A DNA stretch of 64,000 bases from Magnolia sinica (taxonomy: Eukaryota > Streptophyta > Magnoliopsida > Magnoliales > Magnoliaceae): positions 42,515,001-42,579,000 of the forward strand of contig NC_080588.1 of NCBI RefSeq assembly GCF_029962835.1, given 5' to 3'. The translations under genes were made by a program, and so were the position numbers. The notes below the pieces were generated by a model. It saw only the letters and a list, made by a program, of their open reading frames with translations. It had not been told where the DNA came from and ran no database searches. The first letter of the stretch is position 1, and each line of letters opens with the position of its first letter. Positions 45,512-58,142 of the stretch are shown one piece after another.

Positions 45512-48500
45512 TGTAACGCCCTGAAATTCGGGGGTCGAGCATGACTCAGCTCCCGAGTTCCAAAACATCACTTATGCAACATATTTAATGATGGATGTAT
45601 GTTGACTGTATTAGTACATAAAACATGGAATAGATTAAGCCAAAACACAGATATGATTCAGGGATAAGTGAATAAAGCAAGCGGAAGACTTATAGTAAAA
45701 TATGTGTACAAGTGTAAACCCCTGAATTACATATACAAGCCAGATCGTATGAAAGTGTTATTTAACAAAATTATAAGTATCAAGTTACATCATTTAAGTT
45801 CCCAAAAATAATCCCAGAGATCGCGCGCATCAGACCGAGACTCGCTAGAACCCGTCTGAAAACTACATATAGGAGAAGGCAGCCTCATCATCATCCAGCT
45901 CCCGCTCTGCCTCAGAAGTCACATCCACATCTGCAACATCAGAACCTAAGACTGAGTCTGGTGGGTGTTTAACACCGCCCCAGAAACGTGGGAGTGAGTG
46001 ATCAACTCAGTGGAACAATAAGGCACTGGTTAACATGTTATCAGTTCAATCAAACAGTAATAATAAAGCAGGACAATTAAACAAATCCTAAGTACTCTTG
46101 TTAATGTAAGGATAGATGCAATATGATGCGTGCCCTCACGCGTACACCCTCGGCGTCTTCATCTTACGTTACGCATGACATCGCCTCAAAGTGCGCCACA
46201 TCTACAAAGCACATGCAAATGCAGTGCATGGATATGATTACCAAGTTGTTATTAGTCCATTTCACACAGTAGGTTTGGGAAGCTAAGATACCTTCCTCAT
46301 GTCACCATCCAAACAGTGATCCATACTAGGGTCGTCAATCCTAGACATCTCATACGATCATATGTTTGAGATCGTAGCAAAGGGCTCGTCACCAATCAAT
46401 GCACGCCTTTCATGCCCTTACTACCACAGTGCGGCTCGTCACCTCCTTGCGGTATCCAGGTATGCTCGAGGTCACTACAAAGGGCTCGTCACCAATCAAT
46501 GTAGGCCGACAGCACGAATATAGTGTCCCATACCATCATAATCGGCTCATGAGTTTAGTTGCTCACTGGTCACTACGGGGAGGCTCGTCACCCCAGCGTA
46601 GGCCGACAGCTCGACCACGGTGTCCCATACCACCATGCCCAGCTCATGAGTCTTAGCGGATCAAGTACCATAGTTAATAGGATTTCACTGGTAAGTTCGG
46701 TACCCTAGATTCAAGCAATAGCGTCCATACACGGTGAACACACATCGGACAATCGGGTTACTTGACGAACTCGACTAGCATGAGCGCACGTTGAATTGAA
46801 CGACATAGAGTGCGCAAACACTCCGCGTGGCCAAACCACTGCCGCCAACTCTAATACGGCTCGGGTTCATCTCATACATCCTACGTGGCGAAAGCAATCT
46901 CAACCATGAACATAGGGTCAATTACCGATTTCCTGGACTAAGGCATAGTCCCAAACATCTTACACTACTACAGATATTCATATGGAATGTAAAACATTAA
47001 TGGAACAACAACTCAAATCATGGTACATACGCATCTGGAGAATGTTAACTTAACATAGATGTAAGCATAGGTAATGCTTGAATTTAAATAACTTGGAATG
47101 TAACTGCATAAAGGAAATCATGCGCATCAATAGGAGTATTGAGAATCACTTCTCAATGCCCGCAATTAGTGTGATAAGTTACACTTTAGATCATTCATGC
47201 ATTTCTACAAACACTTAGCATACATGGAACAACATACATGACGTATGTTGGAATACATGCACTTAGACAATTCCTTTTACCAAGGAGTCGTCATACATGC
47301 ATCTAACATACATACATGACAAATAATCATGGCAAACATAAGTGCATATTTTATACGTATACGGTACTTTATAAATACATATAGAATACACAAATCTCAA
47401 TATAGCACATGCATATCAGGAAAGCATTGTAAACGCAACATTTGGCATGTGAAATCTCATCCATAACAAGAATAAATCACTAACTAGCGTTGAAAGCCTT
47501 GAAAACCATAACCTATACACTTAAAGTCCGCACCTTAAGCAAGGAAAGAACCACCAAACTGATTTAGACGAGTTGTCTTCATCAACGGTGATAGAATACC
47601 CTAAAATAAGGATAGAAATGAGATACAACAACACCAAGACTAATCGAAGCTCTAACACAGGTTAGGGTTAGGTTAACTTACCCCAAAAGAACTCAAAACC
47701 GTCAGAAGAACGATTCAAAGTGAAGGTTCAAAGATGAAGAAGAACAAGGAAGAAACCAAGATGATTCACCAACTTATCTCTCTCACTTCCTCTCTCTTTT
47801 CCACTCTCTTTCCAAGCTAGGGTTAGAGAAAATTCGTATGGAAAAGAGGACTAGGGTTTAAGGACTATAAATAGGCCTATTCTTGATGAAAATAACCCCA
47901 GGGTCAAGGTATACTTAGGTTATAACCAAAGTAAGCCTTTCTCGATCCAACGAAGCACTACTGGTGGGCCTATAACCACGAAAGGTCAGACTTAAGCTCC
48001 TTGACCATGGATCTAGGTCAAGCTGATTTTTCATACCGACCGGCTCTTCAGATCAGCCGTGGCGGACCACACTCAATTCAATGGTCACGGAATCTCGATC
48101 AGGTCCACAAGCACTAGGATATGCCTGGGCCAGCTATCCTGATCAGAGGGTGAAATTGGGTCAGAATCCAACGGTCAGATAGCTTAAAATCGTCGTGCAA
48201 GCGACACGACTCAGATTTCATAAAAGCTAAATAAATTCCAACCGTCTCACACTCTTCACTCCGAGCTCAAGCAAATCGACCCAGAACATCAGATGGACTT
48301 GATTTTCGAGGTGATAGTCAAGCCCAACTCGGTGACCGCAACAGCCTAAGATCATCGCCATCGGACCTTCGACGCGCGGTCCAGGTCCTATCTAGATCTT
48401 CCAAAAATTCCCCAGAACAACTGGATTTAGCAATGGATCCCAGATTTAGAGTAACGTAGCGCTAACTAATCTACAAGTTTAGAGCCATGCAGATACAATT

Positions 48501-48604
48501 TAAAGTGATTGATGCGAATTTCACAAGTAATCGAGTATAGTGCTAATTACCCCAAAAATAACTACTTAAGGAAAGATTAGCACAAAAATTCCAAGGTCGT
48601 TACA
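45512..48604 (-). mobile_element. solo LTR of the G2 family
   Basis: 3093 bp in reverse orientation to G2: the plus strand starts TGTAACGCCC and ends GGTCGTTACA. It is flanked by the perfect duplication ACATG (45507-45511 and 48605-48609). The internal region has been lost, as expected from recombination between two LTRs of one element. Confidence 0.95.
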
Positions 48605-49019
48605 ACATGGGCCTCACATTCATCATATTGGGCCTCATGAAATAGCCCATGATCTAGGCACAATGGGAGGATGGTGTGTGTAACACATACATCATAGTGG
48701 GCCTAATGGGGCAGCCCATGATCCAGTAGAATAGATGGTCAACATGTGTAACATATGCATTAAGGTGGGCCTCACAGGTCAGCCCTATGGTAAAAAAAAA
48801 CAGATGGACATTGGGCTCACAACACACACATCAAGGTGGGCCTTATGCATCATAAAATGAGCCCCATTATCTGGATAGGGAGGACAACAACGTGGGCCGT
48901 CTTGCTGAATGGTCAGCCCACTGCTGCTAGCCCTATAGGGTGTTAAACGGATAGATGGTATGGATAAGACACGTACATATGGTGGGCCTCACACATCACC
49001 AATGGGTCCAACCAATTGA

Positions 49020-49760
49020 TGGCCAGCGAGGATATACAATGCATGCATTATCGTGGATCCCACCATCCCAAGTTGCTAGACAGTGTTGGATCAAATACAA
49101 CACAGTGGGGTCCACAGCTGTTGGACGGCTTGGATCAAATACATCATGGTGAATCCCCACATGTATAGCAGGTGGGTCCCACGTCTAAGGGTTGGATGGC
49201 TGGATAAAACACAAACATTAAGGTGAGTCCCATGTCCAAACAGCGTGGATAAAACACTTACAACATCATGGTGCGTCCAACACCTGTCCCAACATCTGGA
49301 TGGTGTGGATAATACACATACATGTCGTGGGCCCCACAGCCGCTGGATGGCATGGGTGCTACTCATACATCATGGCAAGTCCCACCATCTAGGGTCTGGA
49401 CAGTGTGGATGTAATACATAAATCATGGTGGGGGTCCACATCCCAGCCCCTGGACGGTGTGGATGAAATACCTACATCAAGTGGGGTCTAAGGGCGGACG
49501 GTGTGAATAAACCACAAACATCAAGGTGGGGTCCAGTCCACGTCCAAGGACTGGATGACAAGGATGAAACACTTACATTATGGTGGTCCCACATCCCACG
49601 TGGATGGTGGAGGACACATACATCAGGTGGATCCCACCGTTCAGGGTTTGGACGGTGTGGATATACAACACATACATCATAGTAGGCTCCACTGTCTAAC
49701 CTATCTAGATGGTGGACGGCATGGATAAAACATATACATCAGGTGGGTCCACACGTGTGG
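49020..49760. repeat. degenerate minisatellite, monomer about 60-70 bp
   Basis: The phrase 'ggatggtgtggataaaacac', then 'atacatcatggtgggtccca', recurs about a dozen times with many differences. Its complement matches the subterminal sequence of the MITE-like units at 9094-10681. Confidence 0.75.
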
Positions 49761-50129
49761 CTCACCAGGTTAGTATCCAAGCTGATATTTGCATTTTCCT
49801 GATCATCCAGGTCTGCTGGACGTCCAGCAAACGGATGACCTGGATGAAACACATCATCAAGGTGGCCTCACGTCCAAGCAATGGATGGATAGCCTGGATA
49901 AAACTCTTGTATCTAGTGGGTCCCACGTGTACGTGGCCTACCAGAGCTTGGATCAAATTGATATTTATATTTTTCTTCATCCAAGTTGGCCCGAAATAGA
50001 CAGCAAGGTGGGCTCCACCAACTAGACGTCTAGTCCATCTGAAACTTGCTGGACATCTAGAAAATTCTGGATGGTGGATGTCCCATACATGCATCATCAG
50101 GTGGGCCACACACATCATCATCACCATGG

Positions 50130-50142
50130 AAAGAGAGAGACA

Positions 50143-50184
<42 letters not shown>
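50130..50184. repeat. (GA)n microsatellite
   Basis: About 50 bases of nearly pure GA repeat in the F3 LTR. Confidence 0.95.
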
Positions 50185-50187
<3 letters not shown>

Positions 50188-51200
50188 CAGTGGTGGCGCA
50201 AGGAGCTCCGCCACTATGAGATCCTCTCATGCATGCACATATAAATTAAATGGGCCTCACATAGATGGGCCATACATCAGAAATTCTGGTGGGAAATTTT
50301 CATTTCCACCACATAAATCAGGGCCTAGGTGGCCATAACAACTTGCATGACATAAAAACTTCATGGTGGGATCCATGGAGAATGGTCCCACCATGGACAC
50401 ATACATGCAAGATATGGTGGGCCATTGGCCACACCTAGGGACCAAGATGGGATCTCCACCATTGATTGGTGGGTCCCACTTGCCCCATGCTAAAAAGGAT
50501 GAAGATCCATGCAAAGGTATGAAAGAAACAAGTGCTAGGAAGTACCCACCTCAAATCTTCAACTCCTTCCACCTATAGGTTCTAAAGCTCCAAAAGGGTT
50601 GGTTTAATGGTTGAGATGGGCTTGGGAAGGTTGGATTGAGAGATATTGGGCTGCAATGGGCTGGAATTTCTCTCTAATGGTGGGACGTCCAAGCTTTTGC
50701 TAATGGAGAATTGAAGAAGAAGAAGAGAGGGAGGGAGAGAGATAAGAGACAGAGGGAAATAGGTAATCATTGTTAAGCTAGACAATGATTGCACATGGGG
50801 TAAAGAAAAGCATGCTAGCTATCATTACATGTAAGAGGCATGGGCTAGAGTGACACCATCCTACCATAGGTAGGCTAAGGTGATGTCACCATCATGATTG
50901 TTCTAGGGAAATGCACTAACTGGAATGGCTCCGCAACGTGCGGTCCACTGCCATGATGATGCACAGGCCACATCTCATAATCTAATCGTCACATTAGCGC
51001 ATGAGATGCGGTGTTGGAACTGTGACGACAGCGCAATTGTAATGGCATAGGTCTTGGGTTGAGTCGGCTCGGGTTTACAGGATGCGACTTTCGGTTGCTC
51101 GCAAATGCTATATACAGGTCGTGGGTCGCCAAAAATCGACGGAAAGGACCGCAAGATCCTACGGAACGGAATGACACTATGACATAGGCCTGACAGACTG

Positions 51201-52615
51201 TATTCATACTTCACATTTATCGTTCTCACTTTTATTATACGAGATTAGGCCATTCTTAGCCATACATTTTATGATATATTATAGCTTCCATGTGCTAATC
51301 TACTATGCCATAAGAATATAGACTCAATCATATAAGCAGAAGAATTATTTTCATTCAACAAGAGCTTAATCATCACATTACAAGTTTACCCTTTCCCAAT
51401 AGAATTATCATTCTTTGACAAGATCAACTTGCCAGATTCATATACAACCATAATCTTGGGTTTACCTAGATGATTCCCTGAAATTAAGTTTCTTCTCATG
51501 TTTGGGACATACAACAAATTTATCAAGATTACCTTCTTTTATGAGGTAAACACAAGTTTCATGGTTCCTTTGCCAATGACATTTGATTGACCTTCATTTC
51601 CTAGTTGGACATCTTAACCATTGGTTACGTCTTCATATGTCTTGAAGGCATATCTATCGTAACATATATGGACTGTGGCAGTTGTATTGTACCATCAACC
51701 GGGGACTTTTCCTTGAACCATGCTCACTTTAGTAATCCTTGTGACTATGTCGTCTTCCACTGCACTAACATCTTTCTTAGGCCTATTGCATTCCCTACAT
51801 ACTTAATCGAAACGCCCGGTCTTTCCATAGACATAGCAGGACCCATTGGGTTTTCTATTCTTATTATTTTGGGACTTTTTAAATTTTCCTTGATCTTTAT
51901 TGAGTTTTAGGGATTCATTCTTCTCAAGGTTATTGTTATGGGATGACACGTCTACTGCATTCACCTTGATGAGGATGCACCATTGGTATTATCTTTTTTG
52001 TCCCGGTTGCAAGACTCTTCCTCAAAATCTTTGGACTTATGCAGTAATTTATTCCTATAATCTTTCCAATTTGGAGGAGCTTATTAGCTATTATGGCACT
52101 AACTTGGAAGGATTCAGGGTGATATATTTTTAAGGCCTATATTTTATTTATGATCAATTGCAATTCTTGGATTTGTACTAGTAGAGGCTTATTATCTACC
52201 ATCGTGAAATCAAAGTATTTGGCAATTAGAGTTTCTTTGTTCCCTTTTCTTCAGCCTTGTACTTGCATTTAAACTCATTCTAGATTTCTTTGACCGAAGA
52301 TGTTCCTATGTATAGATCTTAGAGGCAGTCAAACAGAGCATTCAAGATGTGACCATGGCACAACAATTTGTCTTCTTGATGCTTGCTTCTAATAGAGATC
52401 TTTTGTATAGTATCATTGTCAGTCGTCTCTGGAAGTAGTTGCAGGTTCAGGTCCAGGACGTAGAAGATCTTCAAGGTGGTAAGAAAGAACTTCAACTTGT
52501 CTTGCCACATGGTGAAGTTACTGTCATCGAAATGATTGAGTCTAATCAAGTCTTGGTTCATTAGCTTATTTGATGTAATGCCTTCGGTATTCATGTTGGA
52601 ATCACGCTTTAAAAT
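51201..52615 (-). pseudogene. copia E gag and protease/pre-integrase remains
   Basis: The Gag start near 52596 leads into LIRLNHFDDSNFTMWQDKL (52319-52580), the copia Gag N-terminal domain. A knuckle-like CYVYGKTGRF near 51800 has lost a Cys and the His. Pre-integrase residues (KLVFTSKEGNLDKFVV, MAKNGLISYNKSENDKCEV) run to the F3 insertion at 51200. Several stops are present. Confidence 0.8.
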
Positions 52616-53359
52616 TGCTGGGAATAATTTTGAAAATAAAATTTTGGATACCAAAAATTAAAATAAAATGTTTATCATAATTAGGCTAAAGTATGTTTCA
52701 AATGAACTATCCTTAAAACGTGATTCACCCCCTCTCCCCTCATATTAGAGATTGCTAGCGAGTTACTGTCGAATTGCTTGTAGGATACAACAAGCCTATT
52801 TGATCCTATATGCAGTAATCACAAAAATACCCCCTTATGAACACAATTAACATAGTGGTGGTCTCTAGCAAACTTAATGAGTAATTGAACTTGGAAACTA
52901 AGTTAAAAAACTCAATGTATTATCAACCTAATTTAGGAAAACAAGAAAAGAGAAATTTTGTTCTTGCAGACTAGAACACATGGACCATTGCATTTAAGGC
53001 TAGTAGTCATGAGAACGTCACAAAACGCTTTTGACCATTGGCTCATAAATCCAAACATCTGTTTCAGAGAAACTACATAAGCTGAAATGCAAAGTGTGCC
53101 TCTACAACTAAATTACTCATGCAGCAGCGTGTGCATGCAATCCAATTTCTCTCTCTTTCTAAGTAAGTTAACTAAATACAAATATATATATATATATATA
53201 ATATTCCAAAAAATGTCTCTTCTCTAACTGATTTGGGACTAAAAAACTCATAATTTTACGGTTTTTAAAAAATGATTAGGAGAGAATGAATTGTCAATTA
53301 AATTTTGATTTTCAAAATTCAAAAACCAATTATTTATTTAACTAAAATAATCGTCAACA
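52616..53359 (-). repeat. 5' LTR of copia E
   Basis: 744 bp, colinear with the split 3' LTR but missing about 400 bases from its centre. It has a short TA repeat at about 53182-53202. The primer site beside it is degraded; only its downstream part (AAGCGTGATTCCAACATG) is clear. Confidence 0.85.
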
Positions 53360-53521
53360 TGACTAGTCGTACAACATCTAAGCCGTTCATGAAGAGAGAT
53401 TCATTCAAGAACCATTTCAATTGTATATAAGGTGCACCGCACATGAACAATGAAATTTTATTTGTTACAATTGATCAATGGTCCACTTCAAAGGTTGAAA
53501 GTGGTCCACATCATTAGTATA

Positions 53522-54284
53522 TGTTGGGAGGAAAAATAGCTAAGTCGGATAGGTCAACTTATGGAATGGACCAACTCTACTAAACAGCACGGGCCCTTTT
53601 TAGTATCCGAGCCTTAAAGGGTATCTACGTCTAGAAACGGGATGACCTCCCAGAGGAATGATGTAACTGTAAGGACACTCAAAGAGGAGGTAATCGTAAG
53701 TTTACTCAAATGGCCAATTGCCAGCCATAGCTCAATTGTAGATCAGCTATAGGTCAGCCATAGGCAGGTTGAACCTCAACTAGAGTTCGATCATAGCCCG
53801 ACCAGAGCTCGGTTATAGGTTGGGATGACCTCTGAGAGAAGGCATATGCCGATTCCATGGAGAACTTGGTAAACGACCTATCCTCAAACCAATAATCGAA
53901 AGATCCTTCCAACGGCCTGAAGATCTCTCCCAAGATCTTCAGAGGATCAGATCAGATCCCGAGGACTTTAGGATCTGATAGGGATCCTGAACAGATTTTG
54001 AGATAAGATTTGTCTCCGGTGTATCAGGAAAGACTCCCTACCACGTACATCTTCCCTTTCTTATAAATAGAGGTATTCCCAACCGATGTAAGGTACGTGC
54101 TTCTACACCCTAATATTCGACTGGTGACTCTTTTCCAAAGAGATCCTACCCTACTAAAGACCCTAAAGATTTTACTTAAGCATCGGAGGGTCCCCTGTAT
54201 AAGCCAGGGTCTCCTTTTTTTTTCTTCTTTTTTGAGTAGGTTCGAATGGGTTCACCAGGGAGGGTTTGTCGAAAAATTACATCA
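53522..54284 (+). repeat. 5' LTR of Tat-like element
   Basis: About 760 bp from TGTTGGGAGG to ACATCA. The outer end is inferred from the TG start. It carries a TATA box (54062-54069, TATAAATA) and is followed by a primer site. Confidence 0.65.
54062..54069 (+). promoter_or_regulatory. TATA box in Tat-like LTR
   Basis: TATAAATA about 220 bases before the LTR end, a fitting position for the U3/R promoter of the element. Confidence 0.6.
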
Positions 54285-54290
54285 ATAGTT

Positions 54291-54305
54291 TGGCACCTTC
54301 TGTGG
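54291..54305 (+). other. primer-binding site of Tat-like element
   Basis: TGGCACCTTCTGTGG resembles the TGGCGCCGTCTGTGG primer region common in Tat/Athila elements. The tRNA identity is not settled. Confidence 0.6.
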
Positions 54306-54457
54306 TAAGCGACGTTTTAAGCCATTCCCGCTCTACCAAAGATACTCTAGATAGTCTATAATGGCAAGGGTAAATAAGTAGTAAACTGGACAGGATAATG
54401 CGAGGCGGCCTTCCAGTAGCTTAAACAATACCAAAAGGGTCACCACTGCTACTCTCT

Positions 54458-54583
54458 AAACTAGAGCAAGGCGAGTCCCTACTACTATACCTGGCCATTT
54501 TCGATGCAGCAGTTAGCTCGGCCTTAATTAGGGAGCACGAAGGAAAACAATTCTCAGTATACTACGTTAGCAAGGCCATGTAC
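54458..54583 (+). pseudogene. RNase H fragment of Tat-like element (first piece)
   Basis: The translation KLEQGESLLLYLAIFDAAV, then SSALIREHEGKQFSVYYVSKAMY, is the start of the gypsy RNase H. It is cut by the F3-type LTR; the matching later part appears at 58736. Confidence 0.85.
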
Positions 54584-57500
54584 AGGGCCCACCTGTTGTA
54601 TGAGGTCCATGTGATATATTTGAGGCCATGTGATGGGGCCCACTTGTTTTATATTTGAGGCTCATCTATGAGGCCCATTATTGCGGCCCATTAATGCAAC
54701 CCACTTGACCGTATATGAGGCTTATTAGTGCGACCCATTGATGCAGCCCACTTGACCATATATGAGGCCCATTGGTGCAGCCCGTTTATACGGCCCACTT
54801 GGCGTATATGAGGCCCATATGATGAGGCTCGACTTGATGAACACGAGGCTCATTATGATGTGTATTAGGCCCTTATCGTGCAGCCCATTATGACGTGTAT
54901 TAGGCCCATGGTGCATGGCCCATTTGATGTATTCGAGACCCAGATATGTAGCCCATATGATGTACTTGAGGCCCATGTGCAGGGCCCACCTTTGTGTATA
55001 TGTGGCCCTTAAGTAAGGCCCATTCTATTGTATATTAAGCCTTTGTATGAAGCCATGGGCCCACTATATGTTTGACCTTATGTGGGCCACCCCCTTAGGG
55101 GCAATGTTGGTTAAATGTCCATATGGTGACCTTCACTTAGGCCTGGATAAGCCCATTCTCATCGTTCTCTAGTGGGTTAACTCAAACGTTTGGGCCCCAT
55201 TGATATTGCTTGATCCATCATCAGTCATCTATCTGTGGACCCCTCATCTATCTGTGGACCCCTCTGTCGAGGCCGATTGTCGAGGCCGAGTTTGATCGAT
55301 GAGGCCAATTCCGTTAGTCCAGGCCGATGCCGATTATCGAGGCCGATTCCGTCTGTCGAGGCCGATTCCATCTGTCAAGGCCGATTCCATTTGGTCAAGG
55401 CCGATTTCCTATGTCGAGGCCGATTTCGATTGTCGAGACCGAGTTCGATCGATGAGGTTGCTTCCGTTAGTCGAGGCCGATTGTTAAGGCTGAATCCGAT
55501 CGACGAGGCCGATTGTCGAGGCCATTTCTGATTGTCAAGGTTGAGTTCGATTGACGAGGCTGATTTCGTTAGTCGAGGTCGATTGTTGAGGTCGATTCTG
55601 ATTATTAATTTCGATCGTCGATTCCGATCGTCGATTTTGATTGACGAGGCTAAGTCCGATCGACAAGGCCTATTCCATTAGTCCAGGCTGATTATCGACG
55701 ACGATTCCGTCTGTCGAGGACGATTCTATTTGGTCGAGGCCGATTCCATTAGTTGAGGTCGATTCCATTTGGTCGAGGCCGATTCCGTTTGTCGAGGCTA
55801 AGTCCGATTGACGAGGTAGATTCTGTTAGTCGAGGCTGATTGTCGTGGCCGATTTCGATTGTCGATTTCGATTATCGAGGCCGATTCCGTTTGGTCAAGG
55901 CCGATTCTATCTGTAAAGGCCAATTCCGTTTGGATGAGGCCGATTCCATTAGTCAAGGCCGATTCCGATTGTTGATTTCGATTGTCGAGGCCTAATGTAA
56001 TATATATATATAAGGCCCATGAGATGTGGCCCCTTGTGATGTATATTAGGCCGGTGTTAGAAGCCCATTGTGATGTATATGTGGCCCATGTGATGCAGCC
56101 CACTTGATGTATATGAGACCCAATGTGACGTATTTTTGGTCATCCATTGAGGCCCATCTTGATGTGATGCATAATGGACTCGTGTGAGAGGCCCATTGCG
56201 ATGTGTTTGGGGCCCATGGGTTGTAGCCCATTGTGAACTATTCGAGGCCCATGTGATGTGTAATAGGCCCATGTGACATGACCCATTATGATTGTATGAG
56301 GCCCATTATGATGCATTTGAGGACCAGGCTATAGAGCCCATTTGACGTATGTGTAGGCCCATGTGAAAGGCCCATCATGATGTGTATTTAGCTCTTGAGT
56401 GAGGCCCATAGTGTTGTATTTTTTACCCTTGTGCGCGGCCATGTGTCCATTATATGTTAGGCTCTATGTGGGTTATTCGTTGGGGGCAATGTTGGTTAAA
56501 TGTCCACATTGTCGAGATCGATTGTCGATGCCAGTTATTGATACCGATTATCAGTATGCGATAGCATAAGCATCATGATACATGCCCATACGCATCATCT
56601 GCATGTTTGTTATGAGATGTGGTTGACCATTGCATATATCATTGGGCAAGTTGTTATGAGACTCCCTGATTAGCGGAGGTTATCTCTCATTAGCACAAGG
56701 TATGCGCAGGATTGATGCATGACTAGATTGTATGACTCATGCATCTTGCATTGTGTGTTGTGATTACTGTATGCCCTAGTGACATCAGGTTCGTAGCCTC
56801 CACAGGCATATCGTGGATGGTCAGATGGGACACCTGAAATCTGTTACTAGCATCGAGCTGCCATAGATGGCCTTAGGTGAAAATCTCTAAACCCTCTTGG
56901 TACCAGAGGACTCCCCAAGGTCGAGACCGAGTGGATACATGAGCGCCTGACTGCCGAATACCAGGAGGTCGCGTCTCCCACTGTGTCATGGTCATTTGAG
57001 AGGGGGTGTGGCCTTACCCGCCCGAGGGTAGGGGGCATAGTTAGGATGAGTTTGACCAGCTCGTGAATGAGTCCGCTATTGACGTGTCGAGTAGATATTG
57101 GCTGATTACTGGCTAAGCTAATAGTGAGGTCTCTTCCACTTGCATGGTCGCACGTCAGTGGGTGGCGATTTGCATGTAGAGTGTACTAGACCCTGGTAAT
57201 TTTCCAGAGAGGAACTGTACTGATATGTGGACTTATTGAGCAGGAGTTGTATACTCATTCATTCATCCATTCACTATACACTCGGGTTGGTGGTGCGTAA
57301 CTACTTGTTATGTGTACCTTCGCAATGACCAGGATTTCTGTTAGGGCGCGCGACTAACCTGAAATTAGGAGTTTACCACATTGAGTCTGACTATCTAAAT
57401 TTAGGTATGGGACTAGTTTGGATAGAAGTTCCTTGTGATGGACCCCATAGCTTGCGATACTACGTACTATCATCCCAAATTCACTTCAGCTTGATCATTT

Positions 57501-58142
57501 CATTCGCACCGCATATTGCATTGCATCCTCGACATTTAGCTTTTGGATTGCCATGTTTCTACATTGATATGGCCGTTAGCATTCATGCCTTGCATCGCAT
57601 AGCCTTGGTACGGATGATGGCACTCATGGACTTATCAGTATATTTCCATTTACTCTAATATTGTATAACTCATGATCTTGTCAGTATTTCCGCCTATTTT
57701 GATATTGTATTATTTATGGCATTGTATTGCATACTCGGCACTTATCTTGCGCACACACATTCACCACCCACTAAGCTTTCTATAAGCTTATGCACGATAG
57801 ATGCGTGCAGGTGGTGTTAAGTTGCGGTAGCGTCGAGCATGGAGCGTGCAGCAATCTTTTAGAGCTTTGACTTTGATATATGTATTTCTCTTTCAGTATT
57901 GTATTCAAATATTTATATTAGTGGATATGTGATGATGATGTTGCCTTTGTGATTTGAGTATACTTGTGGTTATGCTTAATATAAGTTAAATGTACATTGA
58001 AAAATCCTCCTTATAAGATCTCAGGATCGGAATCTGGCGTATGGACGCTGGATGCCGAGAATGGGGTACTACAGAGGCTATCGGCACCGAATTCGACAAT
58101 TGAAAATTTTGTGAGCCCGATTTTCGAGTTTGGGGCGTGACA
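54584..58142 (+). repeat. second F3-family LTR, 5' truncated, with GAGGCCGATT array
   Basis: This is the inverse of segments of F3 at 31746-32569 and 44266-45511 (for example the region around 56880-57020 against 44266-44420), ending GGGCGTGACA at 58142. The 5' terminus seen in the other copy is missing here, so the left boundary is a guess. Before and after the array lie repeated 'gaggcccattgatgcagccca' units (54590-55070 and 56000-56420). No genes are seen; the open frames are on repeats. Confidence 0.75.
55255..55995. repeat. GTCGAGGCCGATTCC minisatellite
   Basis: About 740 bases of short degenerate units (roughly 12-20 bp) around GTCGAGGCCGATTCC. It is bracketed by two copies of GGCAATGTTGGTTAAATGTC (near 55100 and 56487). 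In the other F3 copy those two motifs are only about 35 bases apart and no array is present. Confidence 0.85.

Larger units (their letters stand above)
31746..51195 (-). mobile_element. F3 solo LTR (about 4.66 kb without its insertions)
   Basis: The plus strand begins TGTCACACCCC and ends GGCCTGACA, giving TGTCA/TGACA ends. It is flanked by GACTA (31741-31745) and GACTG (51196-51200), a 4-of-5 duplication whose removal restores the integrase frame of copia E. No primer site or coding sequence lies inside, so it is a solo LTR. Its own parts are 31746-32569, 44266-45511 and 48610-51195. The same LTR family occurs inverted at 54584-58142. Matching segments include GGCGGGTAAGGCCACACC, which spans the G2 insertion point. 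Confidence 0.85.
48610..51195 (-). repeat. 5' segment of the F3 LTR with minisatellite
   Basis: This resumes the F3 LTR after the solo LTR and runs to its end at GGCCTGACA. It holds a degenerate array (about 49020-49760), a GA microsatellite (50130-50184) and the LTR start region. No coding sequence is recognised. Confidence 0.8.
16629..53359 (-). mobile_element. copia element E, the outer element of the nested set
   Basis: The minus-strand order is 5' LTR (52616-53359), gag and protease remains (51201-52615), an insertion (F3, 31746-51195), integrase-RT-RNase H remains (28663-31745), then a 3' LTR split by element D (16629-17248 plus 28142-28662). The integrase zinc domain can be followed across F3: the reading ends in the codons before the GACTG repeat and resumes with MTKKLFLSVERSFKML on the far side. 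E is thus about 4-6 kb of its own sequence spread over 36.7 kb. Flanks TGGCA and TGACT are poor as a target duplication. It is the oldest and most decayed element here. Confidence 0.85.

Noticed and set aside
45251..45544. His/Tyr-rich frames on 'cacatacatcatattgggcc' repeats
   Set aside because: Low-complexity translations of repeated LTR sequence, part of which runs into the solo LTR.
55235..55531. Open frames rich in Arg/Pro/Ser over the GAGGCCGATT array
   Set aside because: They are direct translations of a short tandem repeat and change with the array; no protein family is implied.
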